A DNA stretch of 64,000 bases from Clostridium porci (GTDB taxonomy: Bacteria > Bacillota > Clostridia > Lachnospirales > Lachnospiraceae): positions 186,001 through 250,000 of the forward strand of contig NZ_VUMD01000005.1 in NCBI RefSeq assembly GCF_009696375.1. Reading direction: 5' to 3'. This document shows, one piece after another, positions 7,831 through 17,296 of the stretch. The first letter of the stretch is position 1. Every line of letters starts with the position of its first letter. The notes under the pieces are model-generated. The model did not search any database. It was not told the origin of the DNA and saw nothing but the letters and a program-made list of their open reading frames with translations. A program made the translations under genes and the position numbers.

Positions 7831-9240
7831 ATGAAGATATTTAATACATTGAGCAGGAAAAAAGAGGAATTTGTGCCGCTGACGCCGGGAGAGGTTAAAA
7901 TGTATGTCTGCGGTCCCACTGTATACAACCTGATTCACATCGGCAATGCCAGACCGATGATTGTGTTCGATACGGTACGCCGTTATTTTGAGTATAAGGG
8001 TTTTCATGTGAAGTATGTATCCAACTTCACAGATGTAGATGACAAGATAATCAAAAAAGCCATTGAGGAGGGCGTGGATGCGGATACGGTTTCCCGGCGT
8101 TACATTGATGAATGTAAAAAGGATATGGAAGCCATGAATGTAAAGGCTGCTACCGTACATCCCCAGGCAACCCAGGAGATCAGCGGCATGCTGGAAATGA
8201 TTCAGACCCTTATCGACAGCGGCCACGCTTATGCGGCCAAGGACGGCACCGTATATTTCAGAACCTCCTCCTTTAAGGAGTATGGTAAGCTGTCCCATAA
8301 AAACCTGGAGAATCTGCAGTCCGGTTTCCGGGAGCTTAAGGTTACAGGGGAAGAGGGAAAAGAGGAGCCGGAGGATTTCGTTCTTTGGAAGCCTAAGAAG
8401 GAGGGGGAGCCTTACTGGGAGTCTCCATGGTGCGATGGCCGTCCCGGCTGGCACATTGAGTGCTCGGTTATGTCAAAGCGCTACCTTGGGGATCAGATTG
8501 ATATCCATGCAGGCGGCGAGGATTTAATCTTTCCTCACCATGAAAACGAGATCGCCCAGAGTGAATGTGCCAATGGCAAACATTTTGCTACCTACTGGAT
8601 GCACAATGGATTTTTAAATATTGACAACAGGAAAATGTCAAAATCCCTGGGGAACTTCTTTACAGTTCGGGAAATCAGCGAAGTATATGATTTGCAGGTA
8701 CTGCGGTTCTTTATGCTCAGCGCTCATTACCGCAGTCCCTTAAATTTCAGCGCAGATCTGATGGAGGCTTCCAAGAACGGTTTGGAGCGTATTCTCACCT
8801 GTGTGGATAAATTAAAGGATCTGGAGGCTAAGGCTCCCGCGGGGGCTCCAGATGAGGCAGCCTGCCGCAATCTTAAGGAGGCGGAAAAGCTCAGGGGTAA
8901 GTTCGAGGCGGCTATGGAGGATGATTTCAATACGGCGGATGCCATTGCCGCAGTATTTGAGCTGGTGAAGCTGGCAAATTCCACAGCGGACGGAGCAAGC
9001 GTAAAAACCTATGTGGTTTCCTTAAAAAGGGCCATTGAGGAGCTCTGCGATGTACTGGGCATCATTACTGAAAAGCAGGCAGAGGCTCTGGAAAAGGATG
9101 TGGAGGAAATGATTGAAGCCAGACAGCGGGCCAGGAAGGATAAGAATTTCGCTCTGGCAGATGAAATTCGAGGTAAGCTTCTGGATATGGGAATTGTACT
9201 GGAGGATACCAGAGAGGGTGTAAAGTGGAAACGAGTGTAA
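7831..9240 (+). CDS. cysS: Cysteinyl-tRNA synthetase
   Basis: Class I synthetase that charges tRNA(Cys) with cysteine. It has the HIGH-type motif in NLIHIGNARPMIVFD, zinc ligands around MYVCGPTVYN and GWHIECSVMS, FPHHENEIAQSE, and KMSKSLGNFFTVRE. 469 residues is standard. It sits 63 bp after ispF and overlaps mrnC by 16 bp, the common Firmicute order cysS-mrnC-rlmB. No T-box leader fits in the short gap. Confidence 0.97.
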   Translation: MKIFNTLSRKKEEFVPLTPGEVKMYVCGPTVYNLIHIGNARPMIVFDTVRRYFEYKGFHVKYVSNFTDVDDKIIKKAIEEGVDADTVSRRYIDECKKDMEAMNVKAATVHPQATQEISGMLEMIQTLIDSGHAYAAKDGTVYFRTSSFKEYGKLSHKNLENLQSGFRELKVTGEEGKEEPEDFVLWKPKKEGEPYWESPWCDGRPGWHIECSVMSKRYLGDQIDIHAGGEDLIFPHHENEIAQSECANGKHFATYWMHNGFLNIDNRKMSKSLGNFFTVREISEVYDLQVLRFFMLSAHYRSPLNFSADLMEASKNGLERILTCVDKLKDLEAKAPAGAPDEAACRNLKEAEKLRGKFEAAMEDDFNTADAIAAVFELVKLANSTADGASVKTYVVSLKRAIEELCDVLGIITEKQAEALEKDVEEMIEARQRARKDKNFALADEIRGKLLDMGIVLEDTREGVKWKRV

Positions 9241-9794
9241 CGATCAGTGAATTTCTTGCATATTACAGACAATGCATGAGGCTTAAGCCGGTTGACGCAG
9301 GGATTTACTCTCCCTTAGTGCTGGCTTATGTTGGGGATGCGGTTTATGAGATCATCATACGTACCAGGATGATTAACCATGGATCTCTCCAGGTCAGCAA
9401 GCTTCACAGGCGCAGCTCAGAGCTGGTAAGGGCAGGTTCCCAGGCCAGGCTTATAAGGCTGATTGAGGGGATGCTTACGCAGGAGGAGCATGCGGTTTAT
9501 AAACGGGGCCGCAACGCCAAATCCGGCACCTCAGCAAAAAATGCGTCTATGATAGATTACCGCAGGGCCACCGGTCTGGAGGCCCTGGTGGGCTGGCTGT
9601 TTCTCCGGGAGGAGTATGGCAGGCTGGTGGATCTGGTAAGTCAGGGTCTGGAGAGGATGGGGGTATTTCAGGAGGCGGAGAAGCTGGGCAATGATTCTGG
9701 CCTGCCTGAGAGCCGATCCGAAGCCGCACAGCAGGGGAACCCGGCAGTTATGATGAATGATTGGAAAAAGCAGGAGAACAGCCATGAGATATGA
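9225..9794 (+). CDS. mrnC: Mini-ribonuclease III
   Basis: RNase III-like endonuclease without a dsRNA-binding domain; in Bacillus it matures 23S rRNA. The catalytic helix LAYVGDAVYEIIIRTRM holds the first acidic residues and GLEALVGWLFL the second; the KRGRNAKSGT loop is typical. Start is GTG at 9225 behind AGAGAGGG, inside the cysS 3' end. The C-terminus (after about residue 150) is a longer, low-conservation tail. It overlaps rlmB by 11 nt. Confidence 0.93.
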   Translation: METSVTISEFLAYYRQCMRLKPVDAGIYSPLVLAYVGDAVYEIIIRTRMINHGSLQVSKLHRRSSELVRAGSQARLIRLIEGMLTQEEHAVYKRGRNAKSGTSAKNASMIDYRRATGLEALVGWLFLREEYGRLVDLVSQGLERMGVFQEAEKLGNDSGLPESRSEAAQQGNPAVMMNDWKKQENSHEI

Positions 9795-10527
9795 AGAACT
9801 GACCATTGAAGGCCGTAACGCGGTTCTGGAAGCATTTCGTTCCGGCAGGACTATAGACAAGCTGTTCGTGCTGGACGGCTGTCAGGACGGTCCGGTGCGA
9901 ACCATTATCAGGGAGGCCAGAAAATACGATACCATTATAAGCTATGTAACCAGGGAGCGTCTGGATCAGCTGTCTATCACCGGTAAGCATCAGGGAGTGA
10001 TTGCCTATGGGGCTGCTTACGAGTATGCAGAGGTGGAGGATATGCTGGCCGCCGCCAGGGAGAAGGGGGAGGCACCGTTTCTGATTCTGCTGGATGGTAT
10101 TGAGGATCCATACAATCTGGGCGCTATTATCCGTACAGCTAACCTGGCAGGGGCTCATGGAGTTATTATCCCTAAGCGCAGAGCGGCTGGCCTGACAGCT
10201 GCTGTGGCAAGAACCTCTGCGGGAGCCTTAAATTACACGCCTGTAGCCAAGGTGACCAATCTGGTGGCGGCTATAGAAAGCTTAAAGAAACAGGGAATGT
10301 GGTTTGTCTGCGGGGATATGGGTGCAGAGGTAATGTATAAGGTAAATTTAAAGGGCTCCATCGGGCTTGTAATCGGCAACGAGGGAGAGGGAGTCAGTAA
10401 GCTTGTTCGGGAGCATTGCGATATGATTGCATCTATTCCCATGAAGGGAGAAATTGGCTCTTTGAATGCGTCAGTAGCGGCCGGTGTTCTGGCTTATGAA
10501 ATTGTGCGGCAGAGAATGGAGGGATAA
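9784..10527 (+). CDS. rlmB: 23S rRNA (guanosine-2'-O-)-methyltransferase RlmB, SpoU/TrmH family
   Basis: SAM-dependent SPOUT enzyme that 2'-O-methylates 23S rRNA. The N-terminal substrate-binding domain begins IEGRNAVLEAF; SPOUT motifs follow: LLDGIEDPYNLGAIIRTA, then GLVIGNEGEGVS and IPMKGEIGSLNASVAAGVL, which build the knot and SAM site. Start at 9784 (ATG after CAGGAG) rather than the upstream in-frame codon, because the conserved part begins at once. 247 residues is normal. Confidence 0.95.
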   Translation: MRYEELTIEGRNAVLEAFRSGRTIDKLFVLDGCQDGPVRTIIREARKYDTIISYVTRERLDQLSITGKHQGVIAYGAAYEYAEVEDMLAAAREKGEAPFLILLDGIEDPYNLGAIIRTANLAGAHGVIIPKRRAAGLTAAVARTSAGALNYTPVAKVTNLVAAIESLKKQGMWFVCGDMGAEVMYKVNLKGSIGLVIGNEGEGVSKLVREHCDMIASIPMKGEIGSLNASVAAGVLAYEIVRQRMEG

Positions 10528-10597
10528 GCAGGCTATGGAACTGGGGATGGTATCCAGACACCGGTTTTGCTTTGAAGGAATAGGGAGATGGGATTTC

Positions 10598-10606
10598 TGA
10601 TATACT
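10598..10606 (+). promoter_or_regulatory. Extended -10 promoter for ldh
   Basis: TGA-TATACT, an extended -10 box, lies about 55 bp before the ldh start; no strong -35 is visible. Confidence 0.5.
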
Positions 10607-10660
10607 AAGGTCAGGCATTTTGACGCCGGACATAACATGTTCAGGAAAGGAGCAGGCTTT

Positions 10661-11608
10661 ATGAAGATAGATAAGCGCAAGGTTGTCATTGTGGGAACAG
10701 GAATGGTGGGAATGAGCTACGCCTACAGCCTGCTGAATCAGTCGGTGTGTGATGAGCTGGTTCTGATTGATGTGAATAAGAAGCGGGCAGAAGGGGAGGC
10801 CATGGATTTAAACCACGGGCTGGCCTTTGCTAATTCTAGTATGACCATCTATGGAGGGGAGTACGGGGACTGCACAGATGCTGATATTGTGGTTATCTGC
10901 GCAGGTGTGGCGCAGAAGCCGGGAGAAACCAGGCTGGATTTGCTTAAGCGCAATGCGGAGGTATTCCGCTCTATTATAGAGCCTGTAACATCCTCTGGCT
11001 TTAACGGGATTTTCCTGGTAGCGACTAACCCGGTAGATATTATGACACGGATTACCTGCACCCTTTCAGGCTTTAACCCAAGGAGGGTGCTGGGAAGCGG
11101 AACGGCTCTGGATACAGCCAGGCTCCGCTATCTGCTGGGAGAATATTTAAAGGCAGATCCGAGAAATGTTCATGCCTACGTGATGGGGGAGCACGGGGAC
11201 AGCGAATTTGTACCCTGGAGTCAGGCCCTGCTGGCTACCAAGCCAATTCTGGAGCTTTGCGGCGAGTCCTTAGACACCCAGTGCCGTGAACGGTTCCAGG
11301 AGATTGAGGAAGAGGTAAGAACAGCTGCCTATAAGATTATTGAGGCGAAGAATGCCACCTACTATGGGATTGGTATGGCTCTTACCAGAATAACCAAGGC
11401 GATTTTGGGGGATGAGCACAGCGTACTGACTGTGTCGGCAATGCTTCGGGGTGATTATGGGCAGAGAGATGTGTTTGTAGGTGTTCCCTGTATTATCAAC
11501 CAGAATGGGATTCAGAGAGTTTTACCTTTGTCACTGACAGAGGAAGAACTGGAAAAGCTGGGAAAATCCTGTGATACTCTAAGGGAGAGCTTTGAAGGGA
11601 TTTTCTAA
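10661..11608 (+). CDS. ldh: L-lactate dehydrogenase
   Basis: NAD-dependent cytoplasmic enzyme that reduces pyruvate to L-lactate. It has the Rossmann motif GTGMVGMSYAYSL, the substrate loop QKPGETRLDLL (catalytic Arg), VATNPVDIM, the catalytic His in MGEHGDSEF, and the C-terminal VGVPCIINQNG segment. The specificity position after VAQ is consistent with LDH rather than malate dehydrogenase. Start at 10661 with AAAGGAG 8 nt upstream. It has its own promoter and terminator, so it is probably monocistronic. Confidence 0.95.
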   Translation: MKIDKRKVVIVGTGMVGMSYAYSLLNQSVCDELVLIDVNKKRAEGEAMDLNHGLAFANSSMTIYGGEYGDCTDADIVVICAGVAQKPGETRLDLLKRNAEVFRSIIEPVTSSGFNGIFLVATNPVDIMTRITCTLSGFNPRRVLGSGTALDTARLRYLLGEYLKADPRNVHAYVMGEHGDSEFVPWSQALLATKPILELCGESLDTQCRERFQEIEEEVRTAAYKIIEAKNATYYGIGMALTRITKAILGDEHSVLTVSAMLRGDYGQRDVFVGVPCIINQNGIQRVLPLSLTEEELEKLGKSCDTLRESFEGIF

Positions 11609-11665
11609 GGGGATCACAGGCGCTAAGCCGTGGGCGCGAGGATGAAACAGATGGAACGGGGAAGG

Positions 11666-11703
11666 AACCGCTTCGGAAAGGGATGTTTCCGGGGCGGTTT
11701 TTT
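11666..11703 (+). terminator. Rho-independent terminator after ldh
   Basis: A 14-bp stem (AACCGCTTCGGAAA / TTTCCGGGGCGGTT, two G-U pairs) with a 6-nt loop runs into TTTTTT. Confidence 0.92.
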
Positions 11704-11873
11704 GTATGGATGAAGCCTTGCTCCAGTGGATGGGTTTCCCAGGATTCACAGTATGTTCAAAAAAATTAAAGGTTGATTAAAGGTTTCTCTTATATGATTA
11801 TTTTATAAAGGAGATGGAAGCATTTGGTGCATCTTCAATAAAAATGCTATAGCTATGGAAAAAGGAGGAAATT

Positions 11874-13082
11874 ATGGAGGATGTAGTAGCGATTAGGGGA
11901 AACCGTACAGTGAAAAGACTGGGGGCTCTAATAGCCCTTGGCGCAGCGGCTTTTCTGATGCTTATGAAGGCACATACAGCCTACGGGGCCGGAGGCTTGG
12001 CTCTGAATACGGATTATCCGGGAATATCGGTTAAGCCGGGGGATAATCTGAACATTCCTGTGATGCTGGAGAACGGTACAGGAAGCAGTCTGAATGCTGA
12101 TGTGAAGGTCTCCTCCATGCCTGAAGGCTGGGAAGGGTATCTCCAGGGAGGAAGCTATCAGATAAGCCGTATTCATGTGAAGAACGGCAACGAGGGGGGA
12201 GAGATGACCCTTCATGTTACAGTCCCCAAGGAACTGACAGAGGGAAGCTATACTGTGGAGGTGAGCGCCTTTGCAGGTGAAGGGATTGCAGATACCCTGC
12301 CCATTACCTTTATGGTGAATGAAGCCAATGCAGGAAAGGGAAGCTTTACCTCAGAATATCCCCAGCAGGAGGGAACGGCAGGTACTAATTTCAGCTTTAG
12401 TGCCACATTGATTAACAATGGGCTTAAACAAGCCTCTTATAGCCTTTCGTCCAATGCCCCTGCAGGCTGGAGTGTGAGCTTTACGCCAACCGGTGAAAGT
12501 ACAAAGGTAGCGGCCATAGAGGTGGAATCGGGAGTCAGTAAAGGCATGACTGTGTCGGTGACACCGCCGGAGGGCGTACCCGCAGGGGAATACAATATTT
12601 CCTGCAGCGCTGTTTCGGCTGAGGAAACTCTGAGCACCGATCTTAAGGTAGTGATTACAGGCAGCTACGGGCTTACAGTGGGAACCCCTGACGATCGTCT
12701 CAGCTTTGACGCTTATGCAGGCCGTACCTCTGATGTGACCCTAACTGTGAAGAACACGGGAAATGTGGATTTGGAAAACATTACCTTAAATTCTTCTTTG
12801 CCTGCCGGATGGACTGTAAGCTACAATATGGAGAATAATCTGATTCCTTCTATTCCTGCCGGAGGAAGCGTAGATGTGGTTGCCCATGTGAAGCCTGGTT
12901 CAGAGTCCATTACTGGAGACTATGTGAATTCATTTACAGCCCAGTGTGATCAGACCCAGGGCAGTGCAGATTTCCGGGTTTCTGTAAAGACAAAGACTGT
13001 CTGGGGTATCGTGGCAGTGGTGATTATTCTGTGCACTGCGGGAGGACTGGGTTATGTGTTCCGCAAATATGGCAGAAGGTAG
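11874..13082 (+). CDS. Secreted, membrane-anchored NEW3-domain protein
   Basis: A 402-residue extracytoplasmic protein. It has an N-terminal signal segment (about 15-38, ending near AYGAGG), three tandem Ig-like NEW3 (NPCBM-associated) repeats of about 110 residues, each with an LPAGW/MPEGW-type WxV strand (GWEGYL, GWSVSF, GWTVSY), and a C-terminal membrane helix (TVWGIVAVVIILCTAGGLGYV) followed by RKYGRR. The ribosome site is AAAGGAGG. An ABC ATPase and permease follow within 35 bp, so it is probably the extracellular partner of that exporter. Such cassettes are common in Firmicutes, but the transported substrate is unknown. Confidence 0.85.
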   Translation: MEDVVAIRGNRTVKRLGALIALGAAAFLMLMKAHTAYGAGGLALNTDYPGISVKPGDNLNIPVMLENGTGSSLNADVKVSSMPEGWEGYLQGGSYQISRIHVKNGNEGGEMTLHVTVPKELTEGSYTVEVSAFAGEGIADTLPITFMVNEANAGKGSFTSEYPQQEGTAGTNFSFSATLINNGLKQASYSLSSNAPAGWSVSFTPTGESTKVAAIEVESGVSKGMTVSVTPPEGVPAGEYNISCSAVSAEETLSTDLKVVITGSYGLTVGTPDDRLSFDAYAGRTSDVTLTVKNTGNVDLENITLNSSLPAGWTVSYNMENNLIPSIPAGGSVDVVAHVKPGSESITGDYVNSFTAQCDQTQGSADFRVSVKTKTVWGIVAVVIILCTAGGLGYVFRKYGRR

Positions 13083-13116
13083 CTATATCATATGATGCCG
13101 GAAAGGGGGAATTGCC

Positions 13117-14130
13117 ATGGAGCAGAAAATGGATGATGATGTGATAATAAAGATAGAAAATCTGACAAAAAGCTACGGCAAAAAACGGGCGGTTTCCGAT
13201 TTGACTTTATCCATAGGCTGCGGCGAGGTCTTTGGCCTTCTGGGCCCCAATGGAGCCGGGAAAACGACCACCACCCTGATGCTTTTGGGCTTGACGGAGC
13301 CGGACAGCGGCAAGGCTTGGATCAACGGGAAAGACTGTACGAGAAATGCCATAGAGGTAAAGCGGATAGTAGGTTATCTGCCGGATAACGTGGGCTTCTA
13401 CTCTGATATGACAGGAAGGGAGAATCTGCGCTTTACAGGACAGCTCAATGGCCTTCCCGGCGATATAATCGAGTCCCGGATAGAAGCGCTTCTGGAAAAG
13501 GTAGGATTGTCAGGTGCAGGAGATCAAAAGACAGGCACTTACTCCAGAGGAATGCGGCAGAGATTGGGGGTTGCTGATGTGCTGATGAAGGAACCCAAGG
13601 TGGTGATTATGGATGAGCCGACGCTGGGAATCGATCCGGAAGGGATGAGAGAGCTGATGGTTCTGATTCGCAGCCTGGCAGAGAAGGATAAAAGAACCAT
13701 CCTTATTTCCTCCCATCAGCTATACCAGATTCAGCAGGTATGCGATCGTGTAGGACTGTTCGTGGAAGGAAGGCTTATGGCCTGCGGAAGGATCGAGGAG
13801 CTGGCAGCTCAGCTTCGCCAGGAAGGGCATTATGTGCTGGAGGCCGGGGCGGCGCCTGATGATGGCGGCTTTGAAGCCCTGTTAAGAAGCCTTGGAAATG
13901 TAGACAGGGTGGAGCGCAAGGGTGAGCATTATGTGGTATATTCTCGTTCAGATCTGTGCAGGGAGCTGAATCGGAAGGCCCTGGACAGGGGATATACACT
14001 CTGTCACTTAAGGCAGAAGGAAAATGATCTGGATGAAATCTACCGCAGATATTTTGAGAAAGGGGAGCAGGGAGATGGCAGCCTTACAGATAGAAAAAAT
14101 AAAGGCTTTCTTTCCTTCAAAAGGGGATAA
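13117..14130 (+). CDS. ABC transporter ATP-binding protein
   Basis: ATPase subunit of an ABC-2-type exporter. Walker A is GPNGAGKTTTT, the Q-loop region GYLPDNVGFYSDMTGRENL, signature YSRGMRQRLGVADVL, Walker B VVIMDEPTLGIDPEG, and the H-switch is in ISSHQLYQIQQV. After the ABC core (about 225 residues) comes a 100-residue C-terminal extension like that of CcmA/NatA-type ATPases. Its 3' end overlaps the permease start by 56 bp. Confidence 0.93.
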   Translation: MEQKMDDDVIIKIENLTKSYGKKRAVSDLTLSIGCGEVFGLLGPNGAGKTTTTLMLLGLTEPDSGKAWINGKDCTRNAIEVKRIVGYLPDNVGFYSDMTGRENLRFTGQLNGLPGDIIESRIEALLEKVGLSGAGDQKTGTYSRGMRQRLGVADVLMKEPKVVIMDEPTLGIDPEGMRELMVLIRSLAEKDKRTILISSHQLYQIQQVCDRVGLFVEGRLMACGRIEELAAQLRQEGHYVLEAGAAPDDGGFEALLRSLGNVDRVERKGEHYVVYSRSDLCRELNRKALDRGYTLCHLRQKENDLDEIYRRYFEKGEQGDGSLTDRKNKGFLSFKRG

Positions 14131-15100
14131 GGAACAGGCAGGAAGCTGCACTTGGCAGGGAATGGGAGGCTTGGAGGCGTTATACCGGAAGGAAATGTCA
14201 GATCAGATTCACAGCAAGCGGTTTTTGATTGTGCTGGGGCTTATCCTTTTGACAAGCTGCGCCAGTATTTATGGGGCCTTATCCAGCCTTTCAGACTCAG
14301 TGGCTTCCGATCCGGGCTATGTGTTCCTGAAGCTTTTTACTCTGGGAGGCAGTTCTATCCCTTCCTTTACCACCTTTATTGCCCTGCTTGGACCCTTTGT
14401 GGGCCTTACACTGGGGTTTGACGCAATTAACAGTGAACGTTTAGAAGGAACCCTTAACCGGCTGGTAGCCCAGCCTATTTACAGAGATACGGTCATCAAC
14501 GGCAAATTCCTTGCAGGCGCTTCTATCATCTTCATTATGGTATTTGCTATGGGTCTTATGGCCGGGGCCGCAGGACTTTTGGCGGCGGGGATACCCCCAG
14601 AGAGCCAGGAGGTAGGACGGATCTTTGTATTTTTGCTCTTTACCTCTGTGTATATATGCTTCTGGCTGGCGCTTTCCATTTTGTTTTCTGTTCTGTGCCG
14701 CCATGCAGCCACCTCAGCTATGCTTGGAATTGCTTTGTGGATTTTCTTTTCTCTGTTTATGACGCTGGTTGTCAGTATTGTGGCAAATACGGTCTGCCCT
14801 GTGGGCCGGATGTCTACAGCCAAGGAGCTCATGGACAATTATAACTGCCAGCTGAGCTTAAACAGGCTCTCGCCTTATTATCTGTACAGCGAGGCAGTGT
14901 CAACCATCATGAATCCCTCTGTGCGTTCCACGAATATCGTATTGCCCCAACAGCTTTCCGGGGCTGTAAACGGATATCTGTCTCTGGGGCAGAGCTTGCT
15001 GCTGGTCTGGCCCCACCTTACAGGGCTTTTGGCTCTGACGGCTGTGGTGTTTGCGGTTTCTTATATCAGCTTTATGAGACGAGAGATACGGAGCAAATAA
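14075..15100 (+). CDS. ABC-2 type transporter permease
   Basis: Integral membrane subunit partnering the ATPase upstream. About 60 soluble N-terminal residues lead to a first helix (FLIVLGLILLTSCASIYGAL), then a large outside loop, the conserved INSERLEGTLNRLVAQPI cytoplasmic segment, and five more helices, ending in KRLRREIRSK-like basic residues. Start chosen at ATG 14075 behind AGGGGAGCAGGGAG; an ATG at 14164 is an alternative that would remove the overlap with the ATPase gene. Belongs to the NosY/ABC2_membrane class by topology. Confidence 0.88.
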   Translation: MAALQIEKIKAFFPSKGDKEQAGSCTWQGMGGLEALYRKEMSDQIHSKRFLIVLGLILLTSCASIYGALSSLSDSVASDPGYVFLKLFTLGGSSIPSFTTFIALLGPFVGLTLGFDAINSERLEGTLNRLVAQPIYRDTVINGKFLAGASIIFIMVFAMGLMAGAAGLLAAGIPPESQEVGRIFVFLLFTSVYICFWLALSILFSVLCRHAATSAMLGIALWIFFSLFMTLVVSIVANTVCPVGRMSTAKELMDNYNCQLSLNRLSPYYLYSEAVSTIMNPSVRSTNIVLPQQLSGAVNGYLSLGQSLLLVWPHLTGLLALTAVVFAVSYISFMRREIRSK

Positions 15101-15155
15101 AGGGAGAGACAATGCAGCCGTAAGGGGGAGTGAATCCTTTTGTGAATTAAGTGTT

Positions 15156-15218
15156 AAATCCACCTGACTTCTCTTGCGTTTCCTGGGGAATTGAGAGAGA
15201 ATACAGGTGGATTATTTG
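15156..15218 (+). terminator. Hairpin/terminator after the ABC operon
   Basis: Arms AATCCACCTG and CAGGTGGATT pair perfectly, with an inner TTCTCT/AGAGAA pairing, and run into ATTTGTTTG. It separates the exporter genes from the two-component genes. Confidence 0.65.
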
Positions 15219-15251
15219 TTTGCAGGCAATGACAGAGGGGAGAAGGGGAAC

Positions 15252-15950
15252 ATGCGGGTTTTGATCGTGGAAGACAACAGACGGCTGGCAGAATCCATTC
15301 GTGATATATTGAAGCACCGGTATGATTGCGATATCTGCGGGGATGGAGATACCGGCTGCTGCCTGCTGGCAGAGGGCAGCTACGATGCAGCGGTTCTGGA
15401 TTTGATGCTGCCGGGAATGGATGGGATCACCCTTTTGAAGGCAGTACGAAGAAAGGGTTGTTCCGTTCCGGTAGTGATTCTGACGGCAAAGAGCGAGATC
15501 GAGGATCGTGTTTTGGGGCTGGAGAGCGGTGCTGACTATTATCTTACAAAGCCATTTGACATGCAGGAGCTGCTGGCAGTGATGAAGACCATTATCAGGC
15601 GCAGAGGAGCGATTCTTCCTGACTGTCTGGAGTTTGGAAATCTGTCCCTGAATCAAGGGGATTATACCCTTAGAGGGCCGGAAAAGAGCATCCAGCTTGG
15701 GAAGAAGGAATATGATATTATGCGGATTCTTATGATTAACCGGGATATGGTGGTATCTAAGGAAACTCTTTTGTCAAAGGTCTGGGGAAATGATGGGGAG
15801 GCAGTGGAGAATAATGTGGAAATTTACATTTCCTTTCTGAGAAAAAAACTGGAGTTTCTCAAAGTGGATGTATCGATTCTCACCATACGCAAGCTGGGAT
15901 ACCGCATGGTGGAAGGGAATGGAGGAGGTGAGCGGGGATGCGGGAAATAA
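15252..15950 (+). CDS. OmpR/PhoB-family response regulator
   Basis: A 232-residue DNA-binding response regulator. The receiver domain has acidic residues in VLIVEDNRR, the phospho-acceptor Asp in AVLDLMLPGMDG, Thr in VVILTAKSE and Lys in YLTKPFDMQEL. The C-terminal winged helix reads IQLGKKEYDIMRILM and ends with the TIRKLGYRMVEG wing. Start at 15252 behind GGGAGAAGGGG. It overlaps the kinase gene by 13 bp. The position after the NEW3/ABC genes suggests it controls that exporter, as in peptide-sensing modules, but this is inferred. Confidence 0.93.
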   Translation: MRVLIVEDNRRLAESIRDILKHRYDCDICGDGDTGCCLLAEGSYDAAVLDLMLPGMDGITLLKAVRRKGCSVPVVILTAKSEIEDRVLGLESGADYYLTKPFDMQELLAVMKTIIRRRGAILPDCLEFGNLSLNQGDYTLRGPEKSIQLGKKEYDIMRILMINRDMVVSKETLLSKVWGNDGEAVENNVEIYISFLRKKLEFLKVDVSILTIRKLGYRMVEGNGGGERGCGK

Positions 15951-17158
15951 GCAGGCTTAGACTTAAATTTATACTGTACAACATGCTGGTGGTGACGGCA
16001 GTCATTGCTCTTACCTTTTGTGTCGTAACATTTGTGGTAAAGCACAAAATCAGCAGACAGAGCAGTCTTGCTCTGTCTCAGGTAGCTGCCGGGAAGGAAC
16101 GTCCGATGATATTTGGAACGCTGACTCCGTCGCAGCTTCCCTATTTTTCTATTATAGTAGGTAAGGACGGAATGGTTACGGCTAAGGAGGTGGAGTACGC
16201 CTCCTATCTGGGACAAGAGTTTCTGGAGCGAATGGCTGCTCTGGGTATGGCCAGGGAAGAGGCTATGGGAATTCTGGACGGCTATCATTTGCGGTATCTG
16301 CGGATCACACAGCCTGGAGGGCATATAATTGCCTTTGCCGACACCTCTTATGAGGATGCTCTTAGCAGCGGGGTAATAACCTGCGGCGGTTTGGCCTGCG
16401 CAGTTATCTGGCTGGGCTTCTTTGCCCTGTCCTATGTTTTCTCCGGGTGGGCTGTAAAGCCGGTGGAGGAGTCCATACGCATGCAGAAGCAGTTTGTAGC
16501 AGATGCCTCTCATGAGCTGAAAACACCTCTTACCATCATCACAGCCAATGCAGAGCTGCTGCAGGAGCAGTACGCCGGTATATCCTCGGAGGCAGATAAA
16601 TGGCTGGAGCATGTGAACCAGGAGTGCAGAGAGATGCGTACTCTGGTGGAAAGTCTTCTTCTGCTGGCGAAGAACGATGCTGGTATCTCAAAAAAGAAGG
16701 ATTTCAGGCGTTTCAGCTTCAGCGATCTGGTTATGGAGAGGCTCCTGATCTTTGAACCGGTTTTTTATCAGGAAGAAAAGGGGCTGGAATACAGGATCGA
16801 GGAGGGTGTGGAAATAATGGGAAACCCCGATCAGATGGGACAGATGCTGAAGGCACTGATTGACAATGCAGTGAAATATTCTGTGCCCAGAGGCAGAACA
16901 GAGGTAAAGCTGGAGCTGATAGGACGGCGCAGAGCCAGATTGTGGATAAACAGCCAGGGAGAGCCCATTCCTGAGGATAAACGCCGTATGATCTTCCGCC
17001 GGTTCTATCGGGATGACAGCGCCAGAAGCCGCAGCAGCGGCTACGGACTGGGATTGGCCATTGCCGCTGAAGCCGCCCGCAGCCACAAGGCTAGGATTGG
17101 AGTGGAGTACCGGGACGGGATGAATTGCTTTTGGGTAATTATGAAAATCCTAACCTAG
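15938..17158 (+). CDS. Sensor histidine kinase
   Basis: Membrane kinase of 406 residues, partner of the preceding regulator. Two membrane helices (about residues 10-35 and 145-170) enclose an extracytoplasmic sensor of roughly 110 residues. The H box is FVADASHELKTPLTII, the N box LIDNAVKYSVP, and the G boxes are around SGYGLGLAIAAEAARSH. The HATPase domain ends at the C-terminus. Last gene of its operon. Confidence 0.93.
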   Translation: MREISRLRLKFILYNMLVVTAVIALTFCVVTFVVKHKISRQSSLALSQVAAGKERPMIFGTLTPSQLPYFSIIVGKDGMVTAKEVEYASYLGQEFLERMAALGMAREEAMGILDGYHLRYLRITQPGGHIIAFADTSYEDALSSGVITCGGLACAVIWLGFFALSYVFSGWAVKPVEESIRMQKQFVADASHELKTPLTIITANAELLQEQYAGISSEADKWLEHVNQECREMRTLVESLLLLAKNDAGISKKKDFRRFSFSDLVMERLLIFEPVFYQEEKGLEYRIEEGVEIMGNPDQMGQMLKALIDNAVKYSVPRGRTEVKLELIGRRRARLWINSQGEPIPEDKRRMIFRRFYRDDSARSRSSGYGLGLAIAAEAARSHKARIGVEYRDGMNCFWVIMKILT

Positions 17159-17296
17159 AGTCTTGTTTTGGGCCTGGACTGCATGTTTAAAATTTTCGTA
17201 ATAGCTTCAGTGGCTTTTTCATAAATCAAAAAATATTTTGACAAAAGGGCGGGGATTATCATAGCCTTGGCCATTTTATATATAAGAAGGAAAACC